A stretch of 64,000 bases of DNA from NCBI GenBank assembly GCA_963921425.1, contig OY992838.1, positions 8,990,001 through 9,054,000 on the forward strand, given 5' to 3'. The notes beneath the pieces are model-generated. The model ran no database searches, was not told where the DNA came from, and worked only from the letters and a program-made list of their open reading frames with translations. The DNA comes from Dryas octopetala (lineage: Eukaryota > Streptophyta > Magnoliopsida > Rosales > Rosaceae). Positions 24,241 to 36,037 of this stretch are shown here, piece after piece. Position 1 is the first letter of the stretch; each line of letters starts with the position of its first letter. The position numbers and the translations under genes are program-made.

Positions 24241-27200
24241 ATGGAAAAGGAGGCTTCAACTGAGGAAAATATCACTAGTTCTCTGGCTGCTCAAAAGGCC
24301 AGAGATACAGCTCTTCAGAAAGAAGATCAGGGAGAACCACCAAAGGAGATGAAATCTGTGAGGATAAGCACTGGTGGTCCCAAGTTAGACAATGATGATG
24401 GAGAAGGTGAATTGGTTGACAAGATGGACAAGAGCGGGGATTTGAAGTCTAAAGATCAGGGACAAAAGTTAGAGAAGAATCCAAGTCACAGTGACATGGG
24501 TGGGAAGATTGATGAGAGTAGGGATTTGGAGTCTAATTCTCAAGAAAAAGAGTTAGGCTCTAATAAGGGACAAAAGGACTCCTGTGATAAGGTAAAGGCG
24601 GAGTCATTAGCTCAAGAAGAAAATGGTGTACAGGATAACTTGGGTAAGAAGACAGATGAGAGTAAGGTTTTGGATTTTAAAGCTCAAGAGCAGACAAGCC
24701 AAACCACAGACAGTATTCTTGGTGAGGAGGAGGAGCCAGAGCCGGTCTTTGATGGAATAGAGGTTCCTGGGATGGAAGCTAACAGAAGTATGTCCATGCG
24801 TAATTCAGATCTTGATTCAGAGACCCAGGGGGTAGTTGGAAAGGCAGTGGCTCTTAAAAACCTTGTTAAGGTCAAGGGTATAGGTGCAGTCTCCATTTTT
24901 CTGCGTCGCCTTTCTGGGAAAAGAGATGAAGGTGGAGATGATGTTCTTGACAATGCAGATAAGAATGCATCAGATTCTGAACCAGCACAAGCTACAGCCA
25001 TAAAAGGAAGAGTTATATTGTACACAAGATTAGGATGCCAGGACTGCAAAGAGGCTAGATTATTTTTGTACACGAAGAATCTCAGATATGTTGAGATCAA
25101 TATCGATGTATACCCCAGTAGGAAGCATGAGTTAGAAAAATTTGCTGGGTCTTCTGCTGTTCCAAAGGTGTTTTTCAATGAAGTCCTTATTGGAGGCTTG
25201 AGTGAGCTAAAGGGCTTGGATGAGTCTGGCGAGCTTGATGAGAAGATTGATTCTATGATTAATGAACCACCATCATTTGAAGCTCCTTTGCCGCCACTTT
25301 CGGGTGAAGATGATTTGTCAAGTAGTGGAGCTATTGATGAACTAGCTCTACTTGCCCGAAAAATGAAAGAATTCGTTGAAGTGAAAGATCGATTTTATAA
25401 AATGCGCAGGTTCACCAACTGTTTTTTAGGTTCAGAAGCGGTGGATTTCTTATCAGAGGATCAGTATCTGGAGAGGGAAGAGGTTAGTTGGATTTTTATG
25501 TTCTAGTTTTGGGAAAGTATGTTGAATTTTTGTTAATGGTCAGTTGGCCAGATTACTTTGCATTTTCCCAAGAAATTATTGGGCATCATTTACGTTAAAT
25601 TTGTCTATCGTAGAGCATGCTTTTGGATTCTATCTTATATACAAGAATTGATTTTAATTTTTGAGTGTGTTGATTACTACAATTGCTCGTATTATCATTA
25701 ACTCTTCCCCTTGTCCTTTTGGTTTGTGTTATGAGACAGGCTATCGAATTTGGGAGAAAGCTTGCAAGCAAACTCTTCTTTCAACATGTTCTTGAGTGAG
25801 TCCCTTGAAATATTTCCTTAAGTGTCTTCTACTCTATTTCCCTTTGTTTCACTGCTAGGAAAGTGTGACTGGAAAGTGGAAAGTAGCTCACAAGAAAAGT
25901 GGTGGCAAGGCAAATGTGAAGTAAAATTACCCCTGACTGTTTTATTTGTGAGGGGAGTTTTGGAAACTGATCTCTCAGCTCTCCATGATTCATTGTTTTG
26001 TCAAATACTGTGGGATCCATATATTTTCTTAAACAATCAAATGCATGAAATATAGGCAAACAATTATAATTTTTTCCATGTCAAACCTATTTGCAAGACG
26101 TATCATTCCATTATTGACATTTATTCTCATCTGTTTGTTCTCAATGACGCTTTTACGTTGCTCTAGGGAGAATCTGTTCGAGGATGGGAGCCACCTGTAT
26201 CGGTTCTTGGATGATGATCCAATTGTGTCTCAATGTCACAACATTCCAAGGGGTATAATTGATGTCAAGCCAAAGCCCATCTTAGAAATTGCATCAAGGT
26301 TGAGATTCATATCATATGCAATCCTTGAAGCCTATGTGTCAGAAGATGGAAAGCATGTTGATTACAGAAGTATCCATGGAAGTGAGGAATTTGCAAGGTT
26401 TTCCCCTTTTTTTTCTTCTTATTCCCTAAAGGACCTTAGCTGTGGAAAATGTAGTTTTGGTATCTTTAAACTATTTGTGTTTTTATTTCGAAGATATTGT
26501 TAATGCTAATATCATTATAGGTATCTGAGAACTATAGAAGAGCTTCAAAGAGTGGAAGTGCAGAGCATGCGGAGGGAGGAGAAACTCGCTTTCTTCATAA
26601 ATCTCTACAATATGATGGCCATCCATGCAATATTGGTATGGGGTCATCCAGCTGGAGCAATAGAAAGAAGGAGGTTGTTTGGAGACTTCAAGTATGTTGT
26701 TGGTGGGTTCACGTACTCACTTTCAGCTATTCAAAATGGTATTTTACGGGGAAACCAGCGACCACCTTACAATCTCATGAAGCCGTTTGGTGCAAAAGAT
26801 AAGCGTTCCATGGTAAGATGGTACTAATATTCTTCAGTATTGACATGGTTTAAATTTGCCACATCTGTTGGTTGAACAGACAGGTTTTTTTTTTTTAATT
26901 ATTTTATTTCATGCATAACTTATATGATTGAACAAATTTGGCTTTCCCACATATGTAGTATTTCAGAATGCTTTTGGCCATAAAATTGGAAAATTTTGGC
27001 CTGTTTGTAATTTAATTTGAGAGTCAGAGTTTGGTACTACACATCATTTTTCTTTTGAAGTTATTAAAATCAATAAATAGTTTGCTACTAGGCAAGTTTA
27101 TCTCTTAAGAGCTAATTGTATTCATTGCCAGTACCTCATTTTTTCCCCTTTTCTATATCAGGTGGCTCTTCCTTACCCAGAGCCTCTTATTCATTTTGCT

Positions 27201-27710
27201 CTGGTTTGTGGAACTCGATCAAGCCCTGCTCTTCGATGCTATTCTCCAGGGGACATTGATAAAGAGTTGATGGAAGCAGCCCGTAATTATTTAAGAAATG
27301 GAGGTCTTATTATTGATTTCGATGCCATGGTTGCATCAGCCAGTATTATTCTTAAATGGTAAGTTTCTCATAGAAAGGGATCTAATTTGTAATTCTTAAG
27401 GGTGGGGATCTTCTGAGAACTTTCTGTGTGGAGTTCAATGTTCAGTTACTTGCTCTAATAGGAGTCCAACCCAAAACCTTCCTCTTATTGTGTGTTATTC
27501 TGAAACTTTCTGATAATTAATGTCTCTCATCTAATGATACTCCTTAATGCTCTCAGGTTTAGCATAGATTTTGGTAAGAATGAGGTAGAGGTACTGAAGC
27601 ACTCATCAAACTACTTGGACCCTGCTGTCTCAGAAGCTTTACTGGAGTTGCTTGCCAACTCTCAGTTGAAGGTGATATATCAGCCTTATGACTGGGGTTT
27701 GAACTGCTAG
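24241..27710 (+). CDS. Glutaredoxin-DEP-DUF547 domain protein
   Basis: Six exons: 24241-25482, 25740-25795, 26167-26397, 26521-26812, 27162-27358, 27557-27710. Phases match and give 723 residues. Residues 1-~250 are a charged, low-complexity region with repeated DESxxLE(S/F)-like units and probably disordered. Residues ~254-340 form a glutaredoxin-like fold: ILYTRLGCQDC with a CxxC active site and a later VPKVFFN cis-Pro region. A DEP domain follows (~365-450). The C-terminal half (~480-715) contains DUF547 (KLAFFINLYNMMAIH, FGAKDKRS, ALVCGTRSSPALRCYSP) and ends DWGLNC. Arabidopsis At4g08550 has this architecture as I recall. The biochemical role is not established. DEP domains bind membranes or signalling partners, so a membrane-linked redox or scaffold role is inference. 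Its Arabidopsis neighbour is ATG14b, a homologue of the gene at 1540-7481. Confidence 0.85.
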
Positions 27711-28786
27711 CGTTAGATATAGCTTTCTTGCATACCATATACAGTTCTAAATATTTAGCTTCCTTTGTTTTACATAAAATTAGCATTATGAGTGAAGTGA
27801 TGAGATGCTTTCGTTATTGATATCTCCATTCGTAGTTGCATAGACATACAACAGATGCTTTTTCTTTCTTTTGGTAAATTTTAAATAGGATGGTCAGCAG
27901 ACGCATTGCAAAATGTACATGGTGGCTCATACACGATGGTTTTGGTTTAAATTACAATCATCATACGCCTTATGTCTTTTTCTTTTTACGTTTTGATTTC
28001 TTAACTTTGGTCATAAATCTTTTCTTATCATAAATGCATGAATATACTCATCGTCTAGTAAAACATTTGTGAATGATGCATATTCAGAATCTCTGTAAAA
28101 GAGAGAAACTTGGGAACAGGTTACTGCTTAATGAAAAATTCTTATTTGAACATGTTAGTTCTTAATGGTGACCCCAGGAATCATTGCTTGGGAGTCGGGA
28201 AATCTCAGCGATCTTGGATTTTGATAATATATGTTAAATGATTAGATGCAATAATCTCGTTCACCTAAAGGACAAATTTTGAGCACTAGGAGGCATTTAT
28301 TTTACTCAATAGTTGGATTTGATACACTAAGCCAATGAGTTATTAATTTTAGCACTTGCAAATTCTATCTAGTGGTTATACTTATACATCACCTTTCTCG
28401 GTTTCTTAAAATTTGTTCTTCATTTGTACAACAATATTATGGATAAGGAACAATAAATCATTTGAAGTTTATGTAATTCATTTTTTTGCGTTTATTATAT
28501 TCAAGCAATTAAACTTTGAATATTAATTAAAATTCCTAAATTTGAAATCTCACATTCCACATGCGAATGCGATTGGTAAGAGAGTTGGTTTTACTTCCAG
28601 AGTCAATTTCACAATTCGACAGGGGAAAAATGAATAGGTGAGTAAGGCGCATACATGGCCAATTTTGGTTGATTTTGTTAGAAGCCGCATATAATAATTG
28701 TCTGCGTTTAAAAAGCACAAGTCAAATCGCTTTCTTCTTTTTTTATTTTTCACGTGGCATACTCACATTGAGTTCTATTATATTAT
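27711..28786. other. Intergenic region downstream of the GRX-DEP-DUF547 gene
   Basis: The first ~200 bp probably carry the 3' UTR. The rest is AT-rich. No gene or inverted repeat was seen before the MITE at 28795. Confidence 0.45.
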
Positions 28787-28794
28787 TATGTTTT

Positions 28795-29442
28795 GCATAA
28801 ATTCAATTTAGACACATAATTATATATGTCATTTCAATGAGATCCACAAATTTTAAAATATTTCAAATATACACCCGATTTATTATCTAAATTGAAAAAT
28901 AAACTTTCATCTATCGATTTGTTGAGAGATCAGTTAAATGTCAATTTGGCTTTTGTTGACGGAGATTAATTGGCGACGTGGCGCCAACTTAGCATACCTT
29001 TCTTGCCAAATGAGCGACACATGTCCACCTGACACGGGCCCACACACCCATCACCTTTTTCCCGCTCGTCGAATGCTCTCCTGACCATTTAGTCTCCCAA
29101 AAACATTACGTTTTCCCCTAAATTCGAATATAAATCTCTCACATGTGTTCGACGAGCGAGAAAAAAATGATGAGTTTATGGGCCCGTGTCAGGGGTTAGA
29201 TGGACATGTGTCATCGTGTAGCTCATTTGGTAGGAAAAGTTTGCTGAGATGGCGCCACGTCGTCAAGTAATCCCGGTCAGTAAAAGCCAAGCTAGCATTT
29301 AACTGATCTCTCAACGAATCAATAGACGGAAGTTCATTTTTCAATTTAGATAGTAGATCGGGTGTATATTTGAAATATTTTAAAATTTGTGGATTCCGTT
29401 GAAATAACATATATAATTATGTGTCTAAATTGAATTTATGCC
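28795..29442. mobile_element. hAT-type MITE with 8-bp target duplication, copy 1
   Basis: TATGTTTT at 28787-28794 is repeated exactly at 29443-29450, directly outside inverted repeats starting GCATAAATTCAATTTAGAC. The arms are about 260 bp each and carry GCGACGTGGCGCC / GGCGCCACGTCGTC words. An 8-bp duplication is the hAT hallmark. The element is 648 bp with no transposase. A second, left-truncated copy lies at 39111-39807. Confidence 0.85.
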
Positions 29443-29450
29443 TATGTTTT

Positions 29451-29961
29451 TTACGTAAGGATGTGGTATGCATATGTATTACATAGGTTGGAACAAAAAA
29501 ATTGGAAGTAGCATTTTCTATTTTTTAATGTTCTGAATGATTTCAGATCAAAACAATGTTTTGAATGATTTCATTAAGGGTTTAAATTCTATAATCATAA
29601 GCTCTAAACTATAAATCTTCAACCCCAATAAATCCTAAATCAATAAATTAACCAAAACAAATAATTATTAGCATTATATGTCTTTCAACTTGTTGATCGT
29701 TCTAATAATAAATAAATAAAATTGTTGATCCTTGGCGGTTGAAAATCTGCCCATACCTAAACTGCGAAACATATTGTTGGCAATTGTAAATCTGCCCATA
29801 CTTAAGTTGTGAAAGAATCATTAATTAACCAAGCACTGTAGAAATTTATTGGAAAAAGTAATTATAAGTTTATAACCAACCCCAAACTATCTGGAAAGCT
29901 AGCTAGCTATTCCCACTAATTAAAAGCCTTTTCCTCTTCCTTGAAAATCCATAGCAAACCA
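29451..29961 (+). promoter_or_regulatory. Upstream region of GPAT copy A with a decayed ancestral start
   Basis: A roughly 38-bp word (AATCTGCCCATAC core) is duplicated at 29735-29812. At 29889-29961 the DNA aligns with the first codons of GPAT copy C (ATGTCTGGAAAGCTA there, CTATCTGGAAAGCTA here). The ancestral ATG is lost and a TAA follows in that frame at 29917. Translation probably begins at the next in-frame ATG, 29962. Confidence 0.6.
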
Positions 29962-31609
29962 ATGAACACCTCCTCATCCTCTGCCCAATGTAAGGCCAGT
30001 AAGGCCCATGCAACTCACTTCAGGTTTCAGAAATACAACTCCCTTGCTCACAAAGCAGGGGAGCTTTCAAACAGAACACTGTTTTTCCACTTTGAGGGAA
30101 CATTGTTGAGATCGTCTTCACCGTTTCCTTACTTCATGCTTGTGGCTTTTGAAGCTGGTGGGCTCTTGAGGGCTCTTGTTTTGCTTCTTTCAATCCCTTT
30201 TGTGTGTTTGCTTGGTGGAGAGCTGGGGATCGATGTAATGGTTTTCTTATGTTTTTTTGGGGTTAGAAAGGAGAGAATGAGAATTGGAACAGCTGTGCTG
30301 CCCAAGTTTTTCTTGGAGGATGTTGGGTGTGAAGGCTTTGATGTGGTAGTGAGGTGTGGGAAAAAGGTGGCAGTGAGTAATATGCCCAGAGTCATGGTTG
30401 AAGGGTTTTTGAAGGAGTGGGTTGGGGTTGATGCTGTTGTTGCAAGAGAACTAAAGATGGTTGGTGGGTACTTTGTGGGTTTGATGGAGGAAAAAAACAC
30501 AAACAGTTTGGATGCAATTCAGATTCTTGGAGATGATAAATCATCAGGTGGTCAAGCAATTGGTATAATTGATTGCCACAATAAATTTCTCCATCAGCAA
30601 CTCTTTTCTCATTGCGAGGTTGGTCATTTATGTGAAACTATTTTTGGGTTTTGAACTAATCTCTCCTAATTTTAACAGTCAATACCCATATATATATATA
30701 TATATATATATGTTGCAGGAGGAGGTTTACTTGCTGACTGAAGCTGAGAAGAAGAACTGGCAAAGCCTTCCAAGAGAGAGATACCCAAAGCCATTGATCT
30801 TCCATGATGGAAGATTGGCCTTCAGGCCAACCCCACTTGCCACCTTGGCCATGTTCTTGTGGATGCCACTAGGATTTTGCATCTGCATCATCAGATTCAT
30901 TGCTGGCATGTTTCTACCTCACTGCATTTGTAATCCAATCTTGGCCTGTACAGGGTTAATTACCACAATTTCAACACCCAACTCCTCCATTACCTCCACA
31001 AATTTTGGTAAAGAAAAACCAAGGGGCATACTCTATGTGTGCAACCACAGAACCTTGCTTGACCCACTCTTTGTTCAATTAGCTACCAATAAATATCTCA
31101 CTGCAGTCACCTACAGTTTGAGTAAAGTTTGTGAGGTAATTGCTCCCATGAGGACTATCAGATTAACAAGAGACAGAGAGAGAGATGGGAAAGCAATGGA
31201 CAAATTCCTAAGCCAAGGTGACCTTGTGGTTTGCCCAGAAGGAACCACCTGCAGAGAGCCTTATTTGTTGAGGTTCAGTCCCTTATTTGCTGAGCTGACT
31301 GATGACATAGTCCCTGTGGCCATGGATGTGCAAGTGAACATGTTTTATGGCACAACTGCAAGTGGGTTTAAATTCTTGGATCCAGTGTTCCTCTGCCTGA
31401 ACCCAAATCCTGTTTACACCATTAAGATTCTTGAGAAATTGCCAGGATCATACACTTGCAAGTTTGGTGGGAAATCACGGTTTGAAGTTGCCAATCATGT
31501 ACAAAGTGAGATTGGCAAAGCTTTGAAATTTGAATGCACAAGTCTCACAAGGAAAGACAAGTATATGGTATTGGCAGGCAATGATGGGCGCTGGAAGGAC
31601 TCAAGGTGA
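29962..31609 (+). CDS. GPAT: sn-glycerol-3-phosphate acyltransferase (GPAT2/3-like), copy A
   Basis: Two exons (29962-30618, 30719-31609) encode 515 residues. The intron contains a (TA)n tract ending at its acceptor. The N-terminal half is the HAD-like domain of land-plant GPATs, but the phosphatase DxDxT motif is replaced by HFEGTLL, so it should lack lysophosphatidate phosphatase activity. Membrane stretches follow (LLRALVLLLSIPFVCLLGG and residues ~258-300). The acyltransferase domain has block I NHRTLLDP (~328), a PMRTIRLTRDRERDG region and block III PEGTTCREPYLLRF (~392). The product should transfer acyl groups from acyl-CoA to glycerol-3-phosphate at the ER, feeding extracellular lipid or membrane lipid synthesis. 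The sequence is closest to what I recall of Arabidopsis GPAT2/GPAT3. The first ~19 residues of copy C are missing because the ancestral start is lost. Copies B and C lie within 11 kb. Confidence 0.85.
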
Positions 31610-33477
31610 CTCATGACTACTGTGAACTGTGTATGACCAGCAGCTTTAAGACATATGTATTGTGGGAAAAAATCATATAAGCAAGATATAGTCATATAGA
31701 TATAGATTATAGATTATACATACGCGATGCATGTGGAAATATGATGAGGTTTATAATATATATGATGGGGGTGACGAGATTATAAGTGTGGTTTATGCAT
31801 TACTAAATTATATATCCTTAAGTTTTAAACACATTATTTAACTTATATAAAGCAATAAGAGTATAATTGATATTTCAAGATTGACAATGAGAGTTTTTTT
31901 TATAACAATATAGATAGATATTTCAAATGCGAACTGCTTTGAGTTATTGAGACCCATGAATGTAACCAAGATTTAGGTGAGCTTCATTTTCTTGTTTAAT
32001 CGTATAATCGGGTTCCTACCCTAAAAAAAAAAAAAAAAAAAAAAAAAATTCATATAATCGGATTTGTATAACCGAACTTCTTGAACTTTTTCGTTTTTTT
32101 TTTTTTTAGAAAAAAGAAAAGTGTATGCAACTGTTGTACCTAACTTTTCTCCCACATTCAACCTCTTACAATCTTACATGTCAAGTAATATGATTAATTT
32201 TGGAAAAGGAATGTTGTACACAACGGTTGCATATAATAATTTTGCTTTCTTGACTCTTTTCTACCTTGGTGTTTTCATCTTAGTGGTCCAAGACTCCAAC
32301 GTAGCATATGGAGTTAGGATGGTAATTAATTAAGTAGGATGGGTAAGAGGAATGAACACGTGAGACTCAACTTCAAGAGTAGGGTAATTGAGTGGGTTGA
32401 GGACTTATCAATCATCATGTACTAAAAACAAATGAAAATATCTTGGTGCTTGGATTGGATATTAATTACATGACCATTGAACAATGAAAGTGAATTAAAC
32501 CTAAAACATTTATTGGTGGCCACAGGCCCACAGGCCCACAGGCCCACAGGCCAGGGATGGAAAGCATATATATGGAAGGATTGGTACCAAGTAGAGGGAA
32601 AAAGGTCGGTAGAGAGGGACTAAGTAAGCCATCATTTTCACACAAGAGGGAAAAAGGTCGGTAGAGAGGGACTATTACACGATGCATGAAAGTGAAAGAA
32701 AGCTTAAAAGTTTCATCAATCATCATGCAATCTTGAAATGTAATATTTCCTTAAGCAAATTTCATTCTTTATTTGCCCTAAAAGAAAAATAATGAATTAG
32801 TGAAAACCTCAAGAAAAATTTCGATTTTGAATCATAAATTTGGAGAAAACTTTAATATATTTGGTAGCCCCAAGCACTAAAACAGCGTTAGTTAGACCGG
32901 TTGATGGCCAACAACTTATGGGATGTCTTTTTTTTTTTTTTTTTGAGCAAATTATATTTTAATACTTTAATTCTATCTCATTTTTTAACTTGATATCTCA
33001 ACTTTTAAAAGTTGTATTATGATACCTCAATTTTTATTTCGTATCAATTTCATACTTCCGTTACCTCAATTTGCATTATGAGCTTTTAAAAGTTCACAGC
33101 TCCTCCCACGTTGCTGTCAATTTCTCCATCGTTCTCCCTTTTTTTTTTTTTTTTAATGCTGCTATTGTTTTGCTGATTAGGGGAGTGGGTTAGGATATCC
33201 CAAACGTGGGAAGTTCTTTTCTTCCTTTTTTTTTAAAAAAAAATGTATATTATCTTTTAAGCCTTCAGAAATACATTGTGAGTTTTTTATAAGTGGAGTT
33301 AATTTTGAGATTTCCAAAAATCAAAAAGTGTTTTTTTTTTTTTTTAATATGTTAAATATTGTTTACATGTATGCCCTTATTATATTAGATTGTTTGTTAG
33401 TAACTTTTATTTTTAAGTGGGGGTATTTTTGGGTATTTTGAAAGTTTAACTTTACTCTCTTTTCTCCCTTTATGTAT
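31610..33477. other. Region downstream of GPAT copy A, with repeats
   Basis: The beginning is probably 3' UTR. A long A-run lies at 32023-32048. CCCACAGG is repeated about four times at 32521-32552. A block of about 30 bp (AGAGGGAAAAAGGTCGG...) occurs twice at 32586-32673. The segment 32330-32590 matches the reverse complement of DNA around the TRIM (36740-37400), so it belongs to the duplicated GPAT unit. 32945-33070 resembles a decayed arm of the MITEs at 8143-10004. No gene was seen. Confidence 0.55.
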
Positions 33478-33478
33478 A

Positions 33479-33900
33479 CTAGCCTCTTGACACGCGCTCC
33501 GTGTATGTCAATTAACATTTCTACTGTGTTTTTTCTTTTGTATTTTGTTCTTATTGTTTCAGAACTTCCGGTCACTTTCTCCACGTTTTAAGGTGGTGCG
33601 GTGTCTTTTTTTATTTTCTTTTAATAGTTATGTTTTACAGCTATACCCTCATGTATTAGGATGTTTTTATGATTGTTTGGTTAAATAAAAAGTATTTTAG
33701 GCAATCTCATAAGTGGGGGTTCTACGGATGTACAAGCCCATCAGATGAGTTGCCATCTTGAGTTTTTTTTTTTTTTTTTTTAAGAAAATTTAAATGTGTC
33801 CTTTTTGGTAATTTCATAAAAAAGTAAAATCGTATTTTTTTTTTAAAAAAAAGGGGGTGAGTAATAGTGCCACTCTTTATATATTGAGTTCTCTATCTGA
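33479..33900 (-). mobile_element. Short non-autonomous Helitron candidate
   Basis: Read on the minus strand, it ends with a hairpin (ACACG...CGTGT) followed by AAGAGG and CTAG, then T, as Helitron 3' ends do. About 400 bp upstream the minus strand begins near TCAGATAGAGAACTC followed by AAAGAGTGGCACTATTACTC, a layout seen at many plant Helitron 5' ends. There is no terminal inverted repeat, target duplication or coding capacity. The 5' limit is approximate and the flanking A expected there is not clear. Confidence 0.45.
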
Positions 33901-35025
33901 AAAAAAAAAAAAAAAGTTCCAACACTCTTGCCTCTTACCTTTATTTATTTAAAAATTTTAAAATTTCTAAGCATGTCGATGAAAATGGAAACTAGTCAAA
34001 CTACGAGCAACTAAGGGAAAAGGACGTACACCAAGAAAAGAAAAAGGAAACACATGAATTATATGGTGGTGTACCGTGTATGTTTGGATGAAATTTGTAG
34101 TGTTTGAATTGTTAAAAAACACAAGATATATGACTTAATTTCTCTTCTTCCTTTTTTGTTTTTATATTAGGTTTCATTATTTGTTTCATGGACCCAATCG
34201 GATGGCCCAAGCCTAGCCGGATCCTAAAGCCCAACAAAGAAATGAAAAACAGGCCTTTTAATAAGAGACCATAGGCTTAAGTCAAACCCCATAGAAATTT
34301 TCAATGCTTAAAATGCCTAACATCAACATTTAAGTCCTCAGAATGCAAGAGGTCGCTACTTTGAATGGAAGTAAGAGGGTTTACAAAGTGGCAAAAGAGA
34401 GGGAGGAACAATTTTTGAGATGTAGGATAGTTACAATTTGCCAGTTTTTGGAATCTAATGAATATATTTGAAAGTATAATTTACATGAAAACAATTGTGA
34501 TTCAGCAGTTTAGAAGGGTTTAAGGCTTCAGGTTTGGACTTAAGGGCTCAACTCCTATAGTTTAGAGAGCACCACTAAAACCTAAGCTTTTAAACCAGAA
34601 TCTAAACATTGAAAAGATATCAAATATAAGTTGTTACTGTAACTTCAGGTTGTGATTTTCATAAATTTATAAATATAATGCGTAGCAGTGTGTCTCCGGC
34701 GGAAGCCATGCCAATGGTCTTCTTCGAATGCTTCAAAACCTTCACCGGATCTGCTCTTCTTCGAATGTTTAAGGATACACTTTTTTGCATAATTAAACAA
34801 CTAATGTACAAACTCACAAGTCACAACACAATTACATTATTAATTATGTCACAAGAAGATAAAGCTCACAGAAATCATGGTGGTTACAGATCCTCACAGC
34901 TCTCATCACTTGATGAAACAATTCACAATTGAAAATATATAAATTAATGCTAGCTTACATGATCTTTTTCTCACCATACACAAGTCTTATAAGCTGTACG
35001 GTCATGCACACATTGTAGTCATGAA
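33901..35025. other. Duplicated 3' flank of GPAT copy B
   Basis: An A-run follows the Helitron candidate. 34190-34510 matches 38180-38990 (shared GGCCCAAGCC, GGCTTAAGTCAA, GTGAAAACAATTGTGATTCA-type blocks). 34846-35025 matches the 3' UTR of copy C. The stretch is therefore the downstream part of the duplicated unit. No independent gene was seen. Confidence 0.6.
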
Positions 35026-36037
35026 TCACCTTGAGTAGTCCTTCAAGCTCCCATCATTGCCTGCCAATATCATATACTTGTCTTTCCTTGTGAGACTTGT
35101 GCACTCAAATTTCAAAGCTTTCCCAATCTCAATTTGCACATGATTCGCAACTTCAAACCTCGATTCCCACCAAACTTGCAAGTGTATGGTTTTGGCAACT
35201 TCTCAAGAATCCTAATGGTGTAAACAGGATAAGGATTTGATTTCCCACAGGCGACGACCGAGGGCCTATTTTGGCCAAATTCCTTCGTTTAGGGTTTCAG
35301 ATAAGCAATTTAATGTTTTTGAATAAGTTTCCTAAATTGCACTTTATTTCTATTTTTATTTTCGTTTTGAACTTCGAACGTTTAGGGTTCTGAACGTATT
35401 TAAACAACTTTTTGGCTATTTGTATTATTCGTTATTATCATTTTTCAATCAGAAAACCTTGAGATTTCTCTGGTGGACTCCAGATATATTCTTTCTTAGG
35501 GTTAACACTGGTTTTTCCCTAATTTATTTTACTTGTGTGTTACGCTGCGTCACTTGGCATGTCACTCACTCCCACCTTTTTCCCACATCTCATCACCTCA
35601 TCAAAGCCTTCACACCCAACATCCTCCAAGAAGAACTTGGGCAGCACAGCTGTCCCAATTCTCATTCCTTCCTTTCTAGCCCAAAAAAAGCATAAGAAAA
35701 CCATCACATTGAGCCCCAGCTCTCCACCAACCAAACACACAAAAGGGCTTACAAGAAGCAAAACAAGAGCCCTCAAGACCCAACCAGCTTCAAAAGCCAC
35801 AAGCATGAAGTAAGGAAACAGTGAAGATGATCTCAGCAATGTTTCCTCAAAGTGGAAAAACAATGTTTTGTTTGGAAGCTCCCCTTCTTTGTGATCAAGG
35901 GAGCTGAATTTCTTAAATTTGAAGTGGGTGGCATCGGCCTTGCTGGCCTTACTTTGGACAGAGGATGAGTTCCTTGGCTTACTATGGACTTTGAAGGAGG
36001 AGGAATGAGCTTCTAGTGACATTACATTTCCAGACAT
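35026..36037 (-). pseudogene. GPAT copy B, broken
   Basis: The 5' part (36037 down to about 35556) keeps about 160 codons of the HAD-like domain in frame, starting MSGNVMSLEA like copy C and carrying HFEETLL at the motif position. It then stops matching at ...VSDMP and runs into a stop at 35540. The end of exon 1, the intron and roughly the first 225 codons of exon 2, including both acyltransferase motifs, are gone and replaced by about 310 bp of unrelated DNA. The last ~70 codons remain at 35026-35239. They carry a 1-bp deletion near 35165 (GGTGGGAATCGAGG against GTGGGAAATCAAGG in copy C) and a 3-bp insertion before the stop. It cannot encode an active acyltransferase. Confidence 0.9.
35240..35555. 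mobile_element. LTR-like fragment replacing the middle of GPAT copy B
   Basis: This segment has no counterpart in copies A or C. It contains TTTAGGGTTTCAG, TTTTCGTTTTGAACTTCG, GATTTCTCTGGTGGACTCC and ends GTTACGCTGCGTCA, a composition often found in the U5 part of plant retrotransposon LTRs. No matching second LTR or target duplication was found, so it may be a truncated solo LTR with a deletion. Identification rests on composition and ending only. Confidence 0.35.

Noticed and set aside
24684..25178. 164-codon minus-strand frame
   Set aside because: Opposite the glutaredoxin exon; serine/leucine-rich shadow without a domain.
30129..30500. Antisense open frames over GPAT exons (also 35535-35813, 41490-41846)
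   Set aside because: Similar in all three copies only because the sense strand is conserved; no separate domain.
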